Below, in pieces: positions 16,096 to 24,265 of a stretch of 64,000 nucleotides of DNA. This DNA is from Nocardia terpenica. GTDB lineage: Bacteria; Actinomycetota; Actinomycetes; Mycobacteriales; Mycobacteriaceae. Below the pieces are notes generated by a model that was given only the letters and a program-made list of their open reading frames with translations, had not been told where the DNA came from and made no database searches. Position numbers and translations under genes: made by a program. Location of the stretch: the NCBI RefSeq assembly GCF_013186535.1, contig NZ_JABMCZ010000003.1, positions 2,046,001 to 2,110,000 of the forward strand, read 5' to 3'. How positions within the stretch are numbered: position 1 is the first letter of the stretch; each line of letters starts with the position of its first letter.

Positions 16096-16782
16096 ATGCG
16101 GATACTCGTGGTCGAAGACGAACCGACGATGGCGGAACTGCTACGCCGCAGCCTGATCGAGGAGGGCTACGCCGTCGACATCACGACGGACGGCGCGGAC
16201 GGATACGATGCCGCCGCGGGGCGGATCTACGACGCTGCCGTACTCGACGTGATGCTGCCCGGGATGTCGGGATTCGAGCTGTGTGAGCGGCTGCGGCGGG
16301 CCGGGATCTGGGTGCCGGTACTCATGCTCACCGCCCGCGGCGCGATCACCGACCGGATCCACGGCCTCGACGGCGGGGCCGACGACTACCTGACCAAACC
16401 CTTCCATCTCGATGAGCTGTTCGCCCGCCTGCGCGCGGTCATCCGCCGCGGCCCGACCCCGCGGCCGACAGTGTTCATGATCGGCGACCTGCGCATCGAC
16501 ACCGCCGCCCGGCGCTGTCGGCGCGGCGACACCGAAATCGAGCTGACCGGCAAGGAATTCGCACTCCTCGAGATGTTCGCCCGCCAACCCGGCAACGTCC
16601 TGTCCCGCGAAGTCCTGACCGAGCACTGCTGGGACTTCGCCTACGAATCACGCTCCAACATCATCGACGTCCATATCCGCGCCCTGCGCGACAAGATCGA
16701 CCGGCCGTTCGGGGTCACCTCCCTGGAAACGGTCCGCGGCAGCGGCTACCGGCTGCGCACCGACGGCGGCCGCACTTCATGA
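16096..16782 (+). CDS. OmpR/PhoB-family response regulator
   Basis: DNA-binding partner of the kinase at 16779. Receiver domain with acidic pocket Glu8/Asp9, phosphoacceptor Asp51 (AVLDVMLPG), Thr79 and Lys101 (YLTKPF). The winged-helix output domain follows (LTGKEFALLEMFARQPGNVL ... DVHIRALRDKID ... VRGSGYRL). 228 aa from ATG 16096; an in-frame ATG at 16069 would add nine residues. The stop overlaps the kinase start by 4 bases, so the two are translationally coupled. Likely targets include the divergent lipoprotein operon. Confidence 0.92.
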   Translation: MRILVVEDEPTMAELLRRSLIEEGYAVDITTDGADGYDAAAGRIYDAAVLDVMLPGMSGFELCERLRRAGIWVPVLMLTARGAITDRIHGLDGGADDYLTKPFHLDELFARLRAVIRRGPTPRPTVFMIGDLRIDTAARRCRRGDTEIELTGKEFALLEMFARQPGNVLSREVLTEHCWDFAYESRSNIIDVHIRALRDKIDRPFGVTSLETVRGSGYRLRTDGGRTS

Positions 16783-18101
16783 TTCGCCGGTGGCCTATCC
16801 GCATCCGGCTCACGGCGGCATTCACAGTCATGATGGCCGTCGTACTCGCCGTCATCGGCTACGCCACCGTCACCCACATGCGGTCGTTCCTCGATACCGC
16901 CGTCACCGAATCACTGACCTACCAGCTCACCGAACTGCGTCCGCTGGCCGCCGCCGTGGAGCCCGTCCTGCCCGGCCCCAGCCAGGACACCGCCGTCCAA
17001 ATCCTCACCGACACCGGCCAACTCGTCGCCACCACCCCGGAACTGTCCGGACGCACGGTGCTCTCACCCGCCGAACTCGACACCGCGAAACGCGGCACCC
17101 TGCTGGTCGACCACGCCACCGCCGGAGACCTGACCGGACCGGTCCGCCTCGCCGCCACCACCGCACCGGACAACCGGATCATCGTCGCCGCGACCAGTCT
17201 CGCCGACCGCGATGCCGCCGTCGCCGACCTGACTCGCGAACTCGCCGTCGCCTTCCCGCTCGTCCTGCTCGCCGCCGCCGTCGGCGCCTATCTACTGGCC
17301 ATGGCCGCGCTACGCCCCGTCGAGCGCATGCGTGCCCGCGCCGCCGCCCTCACCGACCCCGCCGCCCGGCTACCCATACCCGAGGCGCACGACGAAATCT
17401 CCCGACTCGGAACCACATTCAACGATCTGCTCACCCGCCTGCACGAAGCCATCGACCGCGAACGGCAATTCGTCGCCGACGCCGGCCACGAACTACGCAC
17501 CCCACTCGCCCTACTCACCACCGAACTCGAACTCGCCCTGCGCCGCCCCCGCCCCACCACCGAACTCACCACCGCCCTACGCTCCGCCCTCGACCAAACC
17601 GAACGGCTCTCCCGCCTCACCCGCGCCATGCTCGCCGCCACCACCAGCCGGACCGGCGACACACCCACCCCCACAATCGAATTGCGACCGCTCCTCGACA
17701 CCGTCACCAGGCGCTACCGCGGCACCGACATCACCGTCGACTGCGCCGCAGACTTGCGGCTGACCAGCGACCCCGACGACCTCGACCGCATCCTCACCAA
17801 CATCATCGACAACGCCCTCCAACACGGCGCACCCCCGATCACCATCCACGCCCACACCGCCACCCCCGGCACCGTCACCCTCCACATCCGCGACCACGGC
17901 CCCGGCATCGACCCCGGCTTCCTGCCCCACGCCTTCGAACGCTTCACCCGCGCCGACACCGCCCGCACCGCCGGTGGCAGCGGACTCGGCCTTGCCATCG
18001 TCACCACCCTCGCCACACGCAACAACGCCACGGTCACCGCGACCAACCACCCCGGCAGCGGCGCAATCATCACCATCACCTACCCCAGTACGGCCGAATG
18101 A
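16779..18101 (+). CDS. Sensor histidine kinase, HAMP type
   Basis: Membrane kinase that phosphorylates the preceding regulator. Membrane helices at about 12-30 and 147-168 flank an extracytoplasmic sensor domain of roughly 115 residues. A HAMP segment follows (LRPVERMRARAAALTD), then the H-box FVADAGHELRTPLALL with His237, and the ATP-binding N box (IIDNALQHG), G1 (DHGPGIDPGF), F and G2 (GGSGLGLAIV) boxes. 440 aa, normal. The sensed signal is unknown. The gene is unusually C-rich on the coding strand even for this genome. Confidence 0.92.
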   Translation: MIRRWPIRIRLTAAFTVMMAVVLAVIGYATVTHMRSFLDTAVTESLTYQLTELRPLAAAVEPVLPGPSQDTAVQILTDTGQLVATTPELSGRTVLSPAELDTAKRGTLLVDHATAGDLTGPVRLAATTAPDNRIIVAATSLADRDAAVADLTRELAVAFPLVLLAAAVGAYLLAMAALRPVERMRARAAALTDPAARLPIPEAHDEISRLGTTFNDLLTRLHEAIDRERQFVADAGHELRTPLALLTTELELALRRPRPTTELTTALRSALDQTERLSRLTRAMLAATTSRTGDTPTPTIELRPLLDTVTRRYRGTDITVDCAADLRLTSDPDDLDRILTNIIDNALQHGAPPITIHAHTATPGTVTLHIRDHGPGIDPGFLPHAFERFTRADTARTAGGSGLGLAIVTTLATRNNATVTATNHPGSGAIITITYPSTAE

Positions 18102-18170
18102 ACGCGAACGTTCCTCCTGCCGACCGGCTGAGCCGACTCGCGACCCTCGGAGGTTTACTGCGCTGAATCA

Positions 18171-18317
18171 TCAGTGGTAACTGGCCTTTTCGTGCCGCCG
18201 AGGTAGCGGCCGAACGCGCACCCCGAAGACCTCGCTGCACCGCCTGTCGACGTAGATCCGACCGTCCGGGGATACCGGCCTCGCCGACGGATAGCTGACG
18301 GAATACTGCTGCCACAT
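18171..18317 (-). CDS. Possible small protein (48 aa)
   Basis: Within the 363-base gap after the kinase, the minus strand holds ATG 18317 to TGA 18171. The peptide starts MWQQYSVSYPSARPVSPDGR and continues IYVDRRCSEVFGVRVRPLPR, with mixed protein-like composition and G/C-rich third positions. AGGGAG is present but only one base before the ATG, so translation initiation is doubtful. No family recognised. The rest of the gap holds nothing I can support. Confidence 0.3.
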   Translation of the reverse strand: MWQQYSVSYPSARPVSPDGRIYVDRRCSEVFGVRVRPLPRRHEKASYH

Positions 18318-18464
18318 GCTCCCTACTGTGCGGCTCAGGCCACAGACCTTGGTTCAGGGCCTATTCGAACAGGGGGCTGGTACAGTGGGCGCGCTCATCG
18401 TTTCGGGGACCGGGGAGTCGGTTTGCTTACTGCGGCCGAGAATCGTTCGACACGAGGAGAATTG

Positions 18465-19043
18465 ATGACTCCGTTGTCCCGTATCGCGGTGTTGGTTTCG
18501 GCTTCGGTCACCGTGATGGTCGGTGCTGGGGCCTGTGGCGATTCCGGGACTTCCGGGCCGACGAGTGCGTCCGGTCCGGCGAGCGGTGTGCGGCAGTCGA
18601 CAGGTCCGCGGCCGCTGAACAGGAATGATGCCACCGTCGATGCTCGGGACTACCTGAGTGGCACCACGTACTTCTTCCAGTCGCCCTCTGGGAAATTCAA
18701 GTGCGGCATCTACACCGACGAGCCCAGTCTGGGCGCGGGGTGTCAGGGGCCCGCCGGTCCGGCGACCACCGGCGCCACACCCGACTGCGGGAATCAGCCC
18801 GCGGTCGAGGAGCGGGCGGTCAAGGTCACCGGGTCCGGGACCGACTTCTCCTGCGTCAATCAGGGTATTTACGTGGGTCCGCCGCCGAACGGCGGCTCCG
18901 GTGAGGGCGGCGGCCGGGTTCTCCCGTACGGCGCGGTTCTGGTGGTGCAGAACTACACCTGCGCGTCCCGAACCACCGGTGTGCACTGCGAGACCGCCAA
19001 ACACGGGTTCACCGTAGCCACGCAGCAAACGGAGCGTTACTGA
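18465..19043 (+). CDS. Secreted lipoprotein, mycobacterial-type, unknown function
   Basis: A 192-aa exported protein. The start MTPLSRIAVLVSASVTVMVG at ATG 18465 follows GAGGAGAA, and a Cys at 24 (VGAGAC) is an acceptable though imperfect lipobox. The mature part has four further Cys, in segments FQSPSGKFKCGIY, GAGCQGP, FSCVNQGIYVGPPP and YTCASRTTGVHCET, suggesting disulfides in an extracellular fold seen in other nocardial and mycobacterial hypotheticals. No enzymatic motif. Single gene, followed by the DUF969 operon after 90 bases. Confidence 0.7.
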   Translation: MTPLSRIAVLVSASVTVMVGAGACGDSGTSGPTSASGPASGVRQSTGPRPLNRNDATVDARDYLSGTTYFFQSPSGKFKCGIYTDEPSLGAGCQGPAGPATTGATPDCGNQPAVEERAVKVTGSGTDFSCVNQGIYVGPPPNGGSGEGGGRVLPYGAVLVVQNYTCASRTTGVHCETAKHGFTVATQQTERY

Positions 19044-19133
19044 CTTTCGCTATGACCGGCCCCGGCTTGCGGTAGGCAGGGCGGCCACCGTACGGTCTGC
19101 GCACGCTAGTCGTTTGTCGGTTTCGGAGAATAC

Positions 19134-19817
19134 GTGCTCGTTCTATTGGGTGTGGCCCTGGTCGTCGCCGGGTTCGCGCTTCGGCTCAATCCCATGCTCG
19201 TCGTGCTGGTCTCGGGGGTGGTCACGGCGCTGCTCGGCGGCCTGACCCCGGCCGCGATTCTCGACAGCATCGGAAAAGGATTCGCGGACAGCCGCTCGGT
19301 CACGATCTGGGTGGTGACCCTGCCGGTCATCGGTCTGCTCGACCGGTTCGGCCTGCAGCAGCAGGCCGGGCGGCTGATCGGCAAACTCCGGGTGTTGACC
19401 ACCGGGCGGTTGCTGTCGGGCTACATGCTGGCCCGGCAGGGCACCGCGGCCCTCGGGCTGACCGGGGTGTTCGGGCAGGCGCACACGGTGCGGCCGCTGA
19501 TCGCCCCGATGGCGCGCGGCGCGGCCGAACGCCGGTTCGGTGAGCTGTCGGATCCGGCGCTCGAGCGGATCAAGGCGTTCTCCGCGGGCACGGACAATAT
19601 CGGATTGTTCTTCGGCGAGGACATTTTCATCGCGGTGGGCAGCGTCCTGCTGATCACCGGGTACGTGAACACCACCTATCACCTGCAACTCGACCCCTTG
19701 CAGCTGGCGCGGTGGGCGATACCGACGGCGGTGTGCGCCTTCGTGATCCACACCGCGCGGCTGCTCTGGCTGGATCGGTGGCTGGCCCGCAGCGGCAGGG
19801 CGGCGGTCGCGCGATGA
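19134..19817 (+). CDS. DUF969 membrane protein
   Basis: A 227-aa polytopic membrane protein. GTG start at 19134 with GGAG 7-10 bases upstream. Hydrophobic spans include LVLLGVALVVAGFAL and PMLVVLVSGVVTALLGG, and the conserved DUF969 stretch FSAGTDNIGLFFGEDIFIAV is present. It overlaps the DUF979 gene by 4 bases (ATGA). DUF969 and DUF979 proteins are known to occur as a pair beside pyrrolidone-carboxyl peptidase, as here, which suggests a two-subunit transporter for a pyroglutamyl compound or a related amino acid. That function is inferred from context. Confidence 0.85.
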   Translation: MLVLLGVALVVAGFALRLNPMLVVLVSGVVTALLGGLTPAAILDSIGKGFADSRSVTIWVVTLPVIGLLDRFGLQQQAGRLIGKLRVLTTGRLLSGYMLARQGTAALGLTGVFGQAHTVRPLIAPMARGAAERRFGELSDPALERIKAFSAGTDNIGLFFGEDIFIAVGSVLLITGYVNTTYHLQLDPLQLARWAIPTAVCAFVIHTARLLWLDRWLARSGRAAVAR

Positions 19818-20791
19818 TCAACGCCGAATGGCTGTACTGGTTCATGGGGTTCTTCTTCGTCGCCATCGCGGCCTTCGCGGTGCGGCAGGAGGACAATCCG
19901 CGCCGCGCCGGTGCGGGGGCGTTCTGGGCGCTGCTCGGACTGTGCTTCTGCTACTCCACATTCGTGACCCAGAAGTCCGCTCCCGCGTGGCCGCTCGGGC
20001 TCGCGGTGCTGGTGGTGGGTGCGCTGGGCGGGCTGGGGGCGCTCGGGAACTCCGCGATCGCCACCAATACGAGCGACGAACGCGAAGCCACCGCAACGAC
20101 ACTCGGTAATCGGCTGTTCGTTCCGGCGCTGTTGATCCCGCTGGTCGCGCTGGTGTTCGCGACGATGGTCGCCTCGGTGCAGGTCGGCGGGAAACCCTTG
20201 CTGGCCGAGGGGACTCCGGCGCTGACCGGGCTGGGCGCGGGGGTGCTCGTGGCGCTGGTCGTGGCCATGGCGCTGCTGCGCCCGGCCGGTCGGTCGGGGC
20301 CGGGAATCGCGCTGCGGGAGGGTTCTCGGATGGCGGTGTCCATCGGCTGGGCCCTGCTGCTGCCGCAGCTGATCGCCGTGCTCGGTCTGCTGTTCGACCA
20401 GGCCGGGGTGGGCAAGCAGATCGGCCGGATCTTCTCGGCCGTGCTGCCGCACGACTCGCTGATCGCCGCCGTGGTGCTGTACACGCTGGGCATGGTGGTG
20501 TTCACCGTGGTGCTGGGCAATGCGTTCGCCGCCTTCCCGGTGATGACCTCGGCCATCGGCTGGCCGGTGCTGGTCACCCAGTTCCACGGGCACGCACCGG
20601 TCATTCTGGCCGTCGGCATGCTGTGCGGCTTCTGCGGCACGTTGTGCACGCCGATGGCGGCCAACTTCAATATCGTGCCCGCCATCCTGCTGGAGACCAA
20701 GGACCGCTACGGACCGATCAAGGCGCAGGTGCCGACCGCGGCCGCGCTGCTCGCCTGCAATATCGCGGTCATCTACGTATGGGGATTCTGA
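19814..20791 (+). CDS. DUF979 membrane protein
   Basis: A 325-aa protein with about nine hydrophobic spans, starting MINAEWLYWFMGFFFVAIAA. It contains the DUF979 features NSAIATNTSDEREATATTLG, VVLGNAFAAFPVMTSAIGWP and FCGTLCTPMAANFNIVPAIL. ATG 19814 overlaps the DUF969 stop, and its own TGA shares one base with the ATG of pcp (TGATG). It is the second half of the putative DUF969/DUF979 transporter. Confidence 0.85.
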   Translation: MINAEWLYWFMGFFFVAIAAFAVRQEDNPRRAGAGAFWALLGLCFCYSTFVTQKSAPAWPLGLAVLVVGALGGLGALGNSAIATNTSDEREATATTLGNRLFVPALLIPLVALVFATMVASVQVGGKPLLAEGTPALTGLGAGVLVALVVAMALLRPAGRSGPGIALREGSRMAVSIGWALLLPQLIAVLGLLFDQAGVGKQIGRIFSAVLPHDSLIAAVVLYTLGMVVFTVVLGNAFAAFPVMTSAIGWPVLVTQFHGHAPVILAVGMLCGFCGTLCTPMAANFNIVPAILLETKDRYGPIKAQVPTAAALLACNIAVIYVWGF

Positions 20792-21405
20792 TGCGCACCG
20801 TGCTGATCACCGGATTCGAGCCATTCGACGGGGCGGCCAGCAACCCGTCCCGGGACGCCGCGGAACTGCTGGCCCGGCGACAACCGTTGGCGGACACCGT
20901 CTTCGCGGCCGCGCAGCTGCCGTGCGTCTTCGACACCTCGCTGAGCGTGCTGCGGGCGGCGATCGCCGAGCACCGGCCCGAGCTGGTGGTCTGCCTCGGC
21001 CTGGCGGGCGGGCGCACCGAGATCACGCCGGAGCGGGTGGCGATCAATCTGGACGACGCCCGCATCCCCGACAATGCGGGCGCGCAGCCCGTGGATCGCC
21101 CGGTGGTTCCCGGCGGCCCCGCCGCCTACCTCGCCGACCTCCCGCTCAAGGCGGCCGTTGCCGCCATGACCGCCGCCGGAGTCCCCGCCTCGGTGTCCTA
21201 TACCGCGGGCACCTTCGTCTGCAACCACGTGTTCTACGGCCTGCTGCACCTCATCGCCACCGAAAACCCCACGCTCCGTGGCGGATTCGTGCATGTACCG
21301 CCGAACCTGCCGGTCGATCGGATCGCCGACGGCCTGACCGAACTGACCCGCACCTGCCTGGAGACCGAGACCGATCTGGCCGTCCCGGCGGGCACCCTGC
21401 ACTGA
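20791..21405 (+). CDS. pcp: Pyrrolidone-carboxylate peptidase (pyroglutamyl-peptidase I)
   Basis: Cytoplasmic cysteine peptidase (C15) that removes N-terminal pyroglutamate from peptides. 204 aa, standard. The catalytic triad stands at the textbook positions Glu81 (ITPERVAINL), Cys144 (GTFVCNHVFY) and His168 (GFVHVP), and the start MRTVLITGFEPFDGAASNPS is diagnostic. ATG 20791 overlaps the upstream stop, so it is coupled to the DUF969/979 membrane pair. The arrangement suggests uptake of pyroglutamyl peptides, or export or uptake of released 5-oxoproline, as part of one pathway. Confidence 0.95.
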   Translation: MRTVLITGFEPFDGAASNPSRDAAELLARRQPLADTVFAAAQLPCVFDTSLSVLRAAIAEHRPELVVCLGLAGGRTEITPERVAINLDDARIPDNAGAQPVDRPVVPGGPAAYLADLPLKAAVAAMTAAGVPASVSYTAGTFVCNHVFYGLLHLIATENPTLRGGFVHVPPNLPVDRIADGLTELTRTCLETETDLAVPAGTLH

Positions 21406-21417
21406 ATCTCCCACGTA

Positions 21418-21434
21418 ACGAGCGATTTGCTCGT
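21418..21434 (+). terminator. Short hairpin after pcp
   Basis: ACGAGC (21418-21423), loop GATTT, GCTCGT (21429-21434), 12 bases past the pcp stop. A 6-bp stem without a T-run is a weak terminator candidate. Confidence 0.35.
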
Positions 21435-21533
21435 ATACCGGCGTGGCGTCCGCCGCCAACCCCGATCCTGGTGTTCAGTGATCACGACTTTTCACCGGGA
21501 TCCGTAGCGCTGTGCCGACAACGTGGAGGATGC

Positions 21534-21713
21534 ATGCGTGTTGCCTCGCGGTTCCTCATCCCGATCCTGGCGATGGCGTGGGTCGCCCTGATGGCCATGC
21601 TGTCGCCGCGCGCCATGGCCGAATCTCACACCGTCAGTTCCGCTTTGCCCGGGATGCACCACTTGTCGGAGTCGATCTCGATGGTGACGTGGCCGAAGCC
21701 CGGGTCGAAGTAG
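21534..21713 (+). CDS. Signal-peptide ORF or gene stub (59 aa), antisense to the neighbouring 3' end
   Basis: ATG 21534 follows a good GGAGGA site. The first 30 residues form a textbook Sec signal peptide (MRVASRFLIPILAMAWVALM, then a probable cleavage at PRAMAE). After ESHTVSSALPG the frame runs into the opposite strand of the secreted-protein gene ending at 21626 and soon stops. This looks like the surviving 5' end of an exported protein gene whose body was lost when the two regions were joined. A genuine short secreted peptide is less likely but possible. Confidence 0.4.
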   Translation: MRVASRFLIPILAMAWVALMAMLSPRAMAESHTVSSALPGMHHLSESISMVTWPKPGSK

Positions 21714-22081
21714 ACCCCGGTGGGAGCGGCGGGGCCGTCGAAGCCGGACAGGTCGTAGCGCTTCGAGCCGGAGGCGCCGGTGTCCTGATTGGTCCACTTC
21801 ACGGTGCCGGAGATCAGGCACTGGGGGCTGATGCCGACGAAATGGCTCTTCAGGAGGACCTGGACGGAGCCGGGGGTTTGGCCGGGGTAGACGGCGGCGG
21901 TGGATTCCAGGTATCCGGCGCAGGTCACCTCGGACCCGCCGACCTTGGTGCCGATGGTGAAGGTGGGGGAGAACGCGGCCGTTGCCGTGGGGTCGGCGGC
22001 GGCAGTACCCGCGCCGAGGGCGAAGACGACGCCGGTGACCGCGGCGGCGGCGAGGACGGACCTGGTGACTAGCGTTCGCAT
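21626..22081 (-). CDS. Small secreted protein (151 aa)
   Basis: Sec signal peptide MRTLVTRSVLAAAAVTGVVF with cleavage near GTAAADP; ATG 22081 has GGAAGG upstream. The mature 120 residues look all-beta, with two Cys (EVTCAGYLES, SPQCLISG), a third near the end (DKWCIPGKAEL), and segments SVQVLLKSHFVGIS and GFGHVTIEID. No family recognised. Further in-frame codons upstream (to 22186) translate the palindromic elements and are rejected as coding. The 3' end overlaps the antisense stub at 21534-21713. Confidence 0.7.
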   Translation of the reverse strand: MRTLVTRSVLAAAAVTGVVFALGAGTAAADPTATAAFSPTFTIGTKVGGSEVTCAGYLESTAAVYPGQTPGSVQVLLKSHFVGISPQCLISGTVKWTNQDTGASGSKRYDLSGFDGPAAPTGVYFDPGFGHVTIEIDSDKWCIPGKAELTV

Positions 22082-22098
22082 GACGAGCCTTCCTGGAG

Positions 22099-22142
22099 GG
22101 GGCCAACTAGTGATCCCGGCGGGGCCAACTAGTGATCCCGGC
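22099..22142 (+). repeat. 22-bp perfect tandem duplication ending in an element arm
   Basis: The 22 bases at 22099-22120 (beginning GGGGCCAACTAG, ending GATCCCGGC) are repeated exactly at 22121-22142. The second copy supplies the left arm of palindromic copy B1, so an arm plus 13 bases of flank has been duplicated in place. This looks like slippage or an abortive element event in the promoter region of the secreted-protein gene. Confidence 0.9.
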
Positions 22143-22160
22143 GTGCTTTTGGCCGGGATC
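22134..22160 (+). repeat. Palindromic element, copy B1
   Basis: GATCCCGGC (22134-22142), loop GTGCTTTTG (22143-22151), GCCGGGATC (22152-22160). It is a perfect stem and the consensus loop, 8 bases from copy B2, which is in the opposite orientation. Confidence 0.92.
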
Positions 22161-22168
22161 TTGCGGAG

Positions 22169-22195
22169 GATTCCGGCCAAAAGCACGCCGGAATC
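22169..22195 (-). repeat. Palindromic element, copy B2 (inverted)
   Basis: GATTCCGGC (22169-22177), loop CAAAAGCAC (22178-22186), GCCGGAATC (22187-22195). Compared with the consensus stem, the fourth position is C-to-T and its partner G-to-A, a compensated change that keeps pairing. The loop is the exact complement of GTGCTTTTG. Confidence 0.92.
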
Positions 22196-22247
22196 ACGTG
22201 ACAGTTCTAGATGAGTTTCTTCCAGCTAGAAGACTCCGTTACAGGAA

Positions 22248-23456
22248 CTACCTGCCCTCGCTTTCATGGGCAAGCACGTCACCCAGCGCCCCCATCGCCG
22301 ACTCCAGCTGAGCGTCCGACAGATACGGCGCGGGACCGAAGCGCAGATATTCCCCCCGGCTGTCGGTGATCACCCCCCGCTCGGCCAGGCCGCGGGACAG
22401 GGCCGCGGCGTGCGGGGAGCGCAGCGAGAGGAATCCGGCGAATGCCGTGCGGGGTGCGCTGCGGTCGCGGTCGACGAGTTCGGCGGGGGCGTCCAGCGTG
22501 TCGAACAGTCGGGTCAGTAATTCATTCTGGTGTAACGAGATTCGTCGCAATACCGCGGCGGTCAGGCCGTGGTCGGCGAAGAAGTCGAAGACCCGGGCGG
22601 CGCGGTAGTGGCTGGTCGGATCGTAGGTCGCACCGGCGAAACGGGTTCCGCCGGGCGCGTAGCTCACGCGCGGGCGGCCACCCTCGTCGGCCAGCTCCTC
22701 GAATTCGGCGAACCAGCCGGTGATCACCGGGCGGTACTCCAGCGCGTGCGGTGGCACCCGCAGGAAGCAATTGCCCTCGCCCAGTTGCAGATACTTGTAG
22801 CCGCCGCCGACCACCCACGCCGAGTCCAGGCCCGCGCCGGGGACGGAGAACGGTATCGCGCCCAGCGCATGATAGGCGTCCACCAGCAGTTCGACGCCGC
22901 GCCGCGCGCACGCCGCGGCCAATTCGCCCAGGCCGGGCACGATTCGGGCGCTCTCGAACAGCACCGCCGAGACCAGCACCGCCCCGGTGCGGTCGTCGAC
23001 CGCCGCGGCGAGCCGCTCGGCGAGGGTGTCGACCGGATCGGGCGCCAGCCGCACCACCTCGATGCCCGCCTCCGCCAGTCGCGCCAATTGCCTGCGGACA
23101 CTGTGGAATTCGCCGCTCGTGGTGACCAGCCGCGGCCGGGCGCGCAGGTCCACCGCGGACAGGAAGCGGACGACGAGCTCGTGGGTATTGGCGCCGAAGG
23201 CCGTCTCGGCGGCGGGATCGTCGAGCAGCAGCCGGAAACCGGCGCGCACCGCGTCGGCCTTGGCGAAGGCCAGATCCCACTTGCGATCCACCGCCGCGGC
23301 CGCATCGTCGAACGCGTCGATCTGGCCCAGCAGCGCCACATCCGGCCACGCCTGATGCGAATGACCGGTCAGCAGCAGCCGTTCCGCGACCCGGAAGCGA
23401 GAGTAGTGCGGGGCCAGGGCATTCGGACTGCGCCGCACATCGTCGAGGGTGATCAC
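22248..23456 (-). CDS. Kynureninase-like class V aminotransferase-fold enzyme
   Basis: PLP enzyme expected to cleave kynurenine to anthranilate and alanine, given its coupling to tryptophan 2,3-dioxygenase. GTG 23456 overlaps the dioxygenase stop by 4 bases (GTGA). 402 aa, close to bacterial kynureninases. The PLP lysine is Lys221 in VVGGGYKYLQLGEG, with the ring-binding Asp193 (LLVDAYHALG). The substrate-side motif GWFAEFEEL and FAGATYDPTSHYRAARVFDF resemble kynureninase. No kynurenine formamidase is beside it, so that step must be elsewhere or spontaneous. Confidence 0.75.
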   Translation of the reverse strand: MITLDDVRRSPNALAPHYSRFRVAERLLLTGHSHQAWPDVALLGQIDAFDDAAAAVDRKWDLAFAKADAVRAGFRLLLDDPAAETAFGANTHELVVRFLSAVDLRARPRLVTTSGEFHSVRRQLARLAEAGIEVVRLAPDPVDTLAERLAAAVDDRTGAVLVSAVLFESARIVPGLGELAAACARRGVELLVDAYHALGAIPFSVPGAGLDSAWVVGGGYKYLQLGEGNCFLRVPPHALEYRPVITGWFAEFEELADEGGRPRVSYAPGGTRFAGATYDPTSHYRAARVFDFFADHGLTAAVLRRISLHQNELLTRLFDTLDAPAELVDRDRSAPRTAFAGFLSLRSPHAAALSRGLAERGVITDSRGEYLRFGPAPYLSDAQLESAMGALGDVLAHESEGR

Positions 23457-24265
23457 AGCTGGCTCCGCACCGCCCACAGATCCGGGAACACCGGATGAAA
23501 CAGCGTGCCGCGCAGGTACTCCGCGCCCGACGACCCGCCGGTGCCGGACTTGTCGCCGATGGTGCGGCGCACCATCATGACGTGCCGGTAGCGCCACTCC
23601 TGCAGGCCCTCGTCCAGATCCACCAGCCGCTCGGCCACCTGCGCCGGGCCGCCATCGTCGGTGTAGACGGCCAGCAGGATCTTCTGCAACTCCGGGGAGG
23701 GCGCGGCGGGTGTGCGCACATCGCGCTCCAGCCACTGCGCGGGCACCGGGTAACCCTGCGCGGCCAGGTACCGCAGGAACGAGTCGTACAGCGAGGGCCG
23801 GGCCATGGCCGCCGAGATGCGCTCACGGCCGGGATCGCCCTGCGGATAGTGCGCGAACGCGGCCTCGTCGCGCCGCCCGAGCACCGCCTCCAGCTCGCGG
23901 AACTGCGCGGACTGGAAACCGCTCGACGCGTCCAGCCGCGTCCGGAAGCTGGTGAACTGCCGCGGTGTCATGGTCTCCAGCACGTCGATCTGCGCCACCA
24001 CCACCTTGAGGATCGACAGCAGCCGCTTGAGCGTGTGCAGCGCGTGCGGGGTGTTCCCCTCCGCCAGTTTCCGCTGCGCGTGCCCCAATTCGTGCAGCAA
24101 CTGCTTGAACCACAGCTCGTACACCTGGTGGATCACGATGAACAACATCTCGTCGTGCTCGTCCGACCGCGGCCGCTGCGCACCCAACACCTCGTCCAGC
24201 GCCAGATACGACCCGTAGGTCAGCGCCGCCGACTCGTCCACCACATCTTTCCCGATATCAGCCAC
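23453..24265 (-). CDS. kynA: Tryptophan 2,3-dioxygenase
   Basis: Heme enzyme opening the tryptophan indole ring to N-formylkynurenine, the first step of the kynurenine pathway. 270 aa, normal for bacteria. Conserved features: LTYGSYLALDEVLGAQ, the substrate-pocket IHQVYELWFKQL (His46), and the proximal heme ligand His228 in WRYRHVMMVRRTIGDKSGTG. It is the first gene of a two-gene operon with the kynureninase-like gene. Divergent from the GH1 gene across about 400 bases. Confidence 0.95.
   Translation of the reverse strand: MADIGKDVVDESAALTYGSYLALDEVLGAQRPRSDEHDEMLFIVIHQVYELWFKQLLHELGHAQRKLAEGNTPHALHTLKRLLSILKVVVAQIDVLETMTPRQFTSFRTRLDASSGFQSAQFRELEAVLGRRDEAAFAHYPQGDPGRERISAAMARPSLYDSFLRYLAAQGYPVPAQWLERDVRTPAAPSPELQKILLAVYTDDGGPAQVAERLVDLDEGLQEWRYRHVMMVRRTIGDKSGTGGSSGAEYLRGTLFHPVFPDLWAVRSQL

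Noticed and set aside
22082..22186. Coding extension of the secreted protein through the palindromic elements
   Set aside because: It would place the signal peptide internally and translate repeat DNA.
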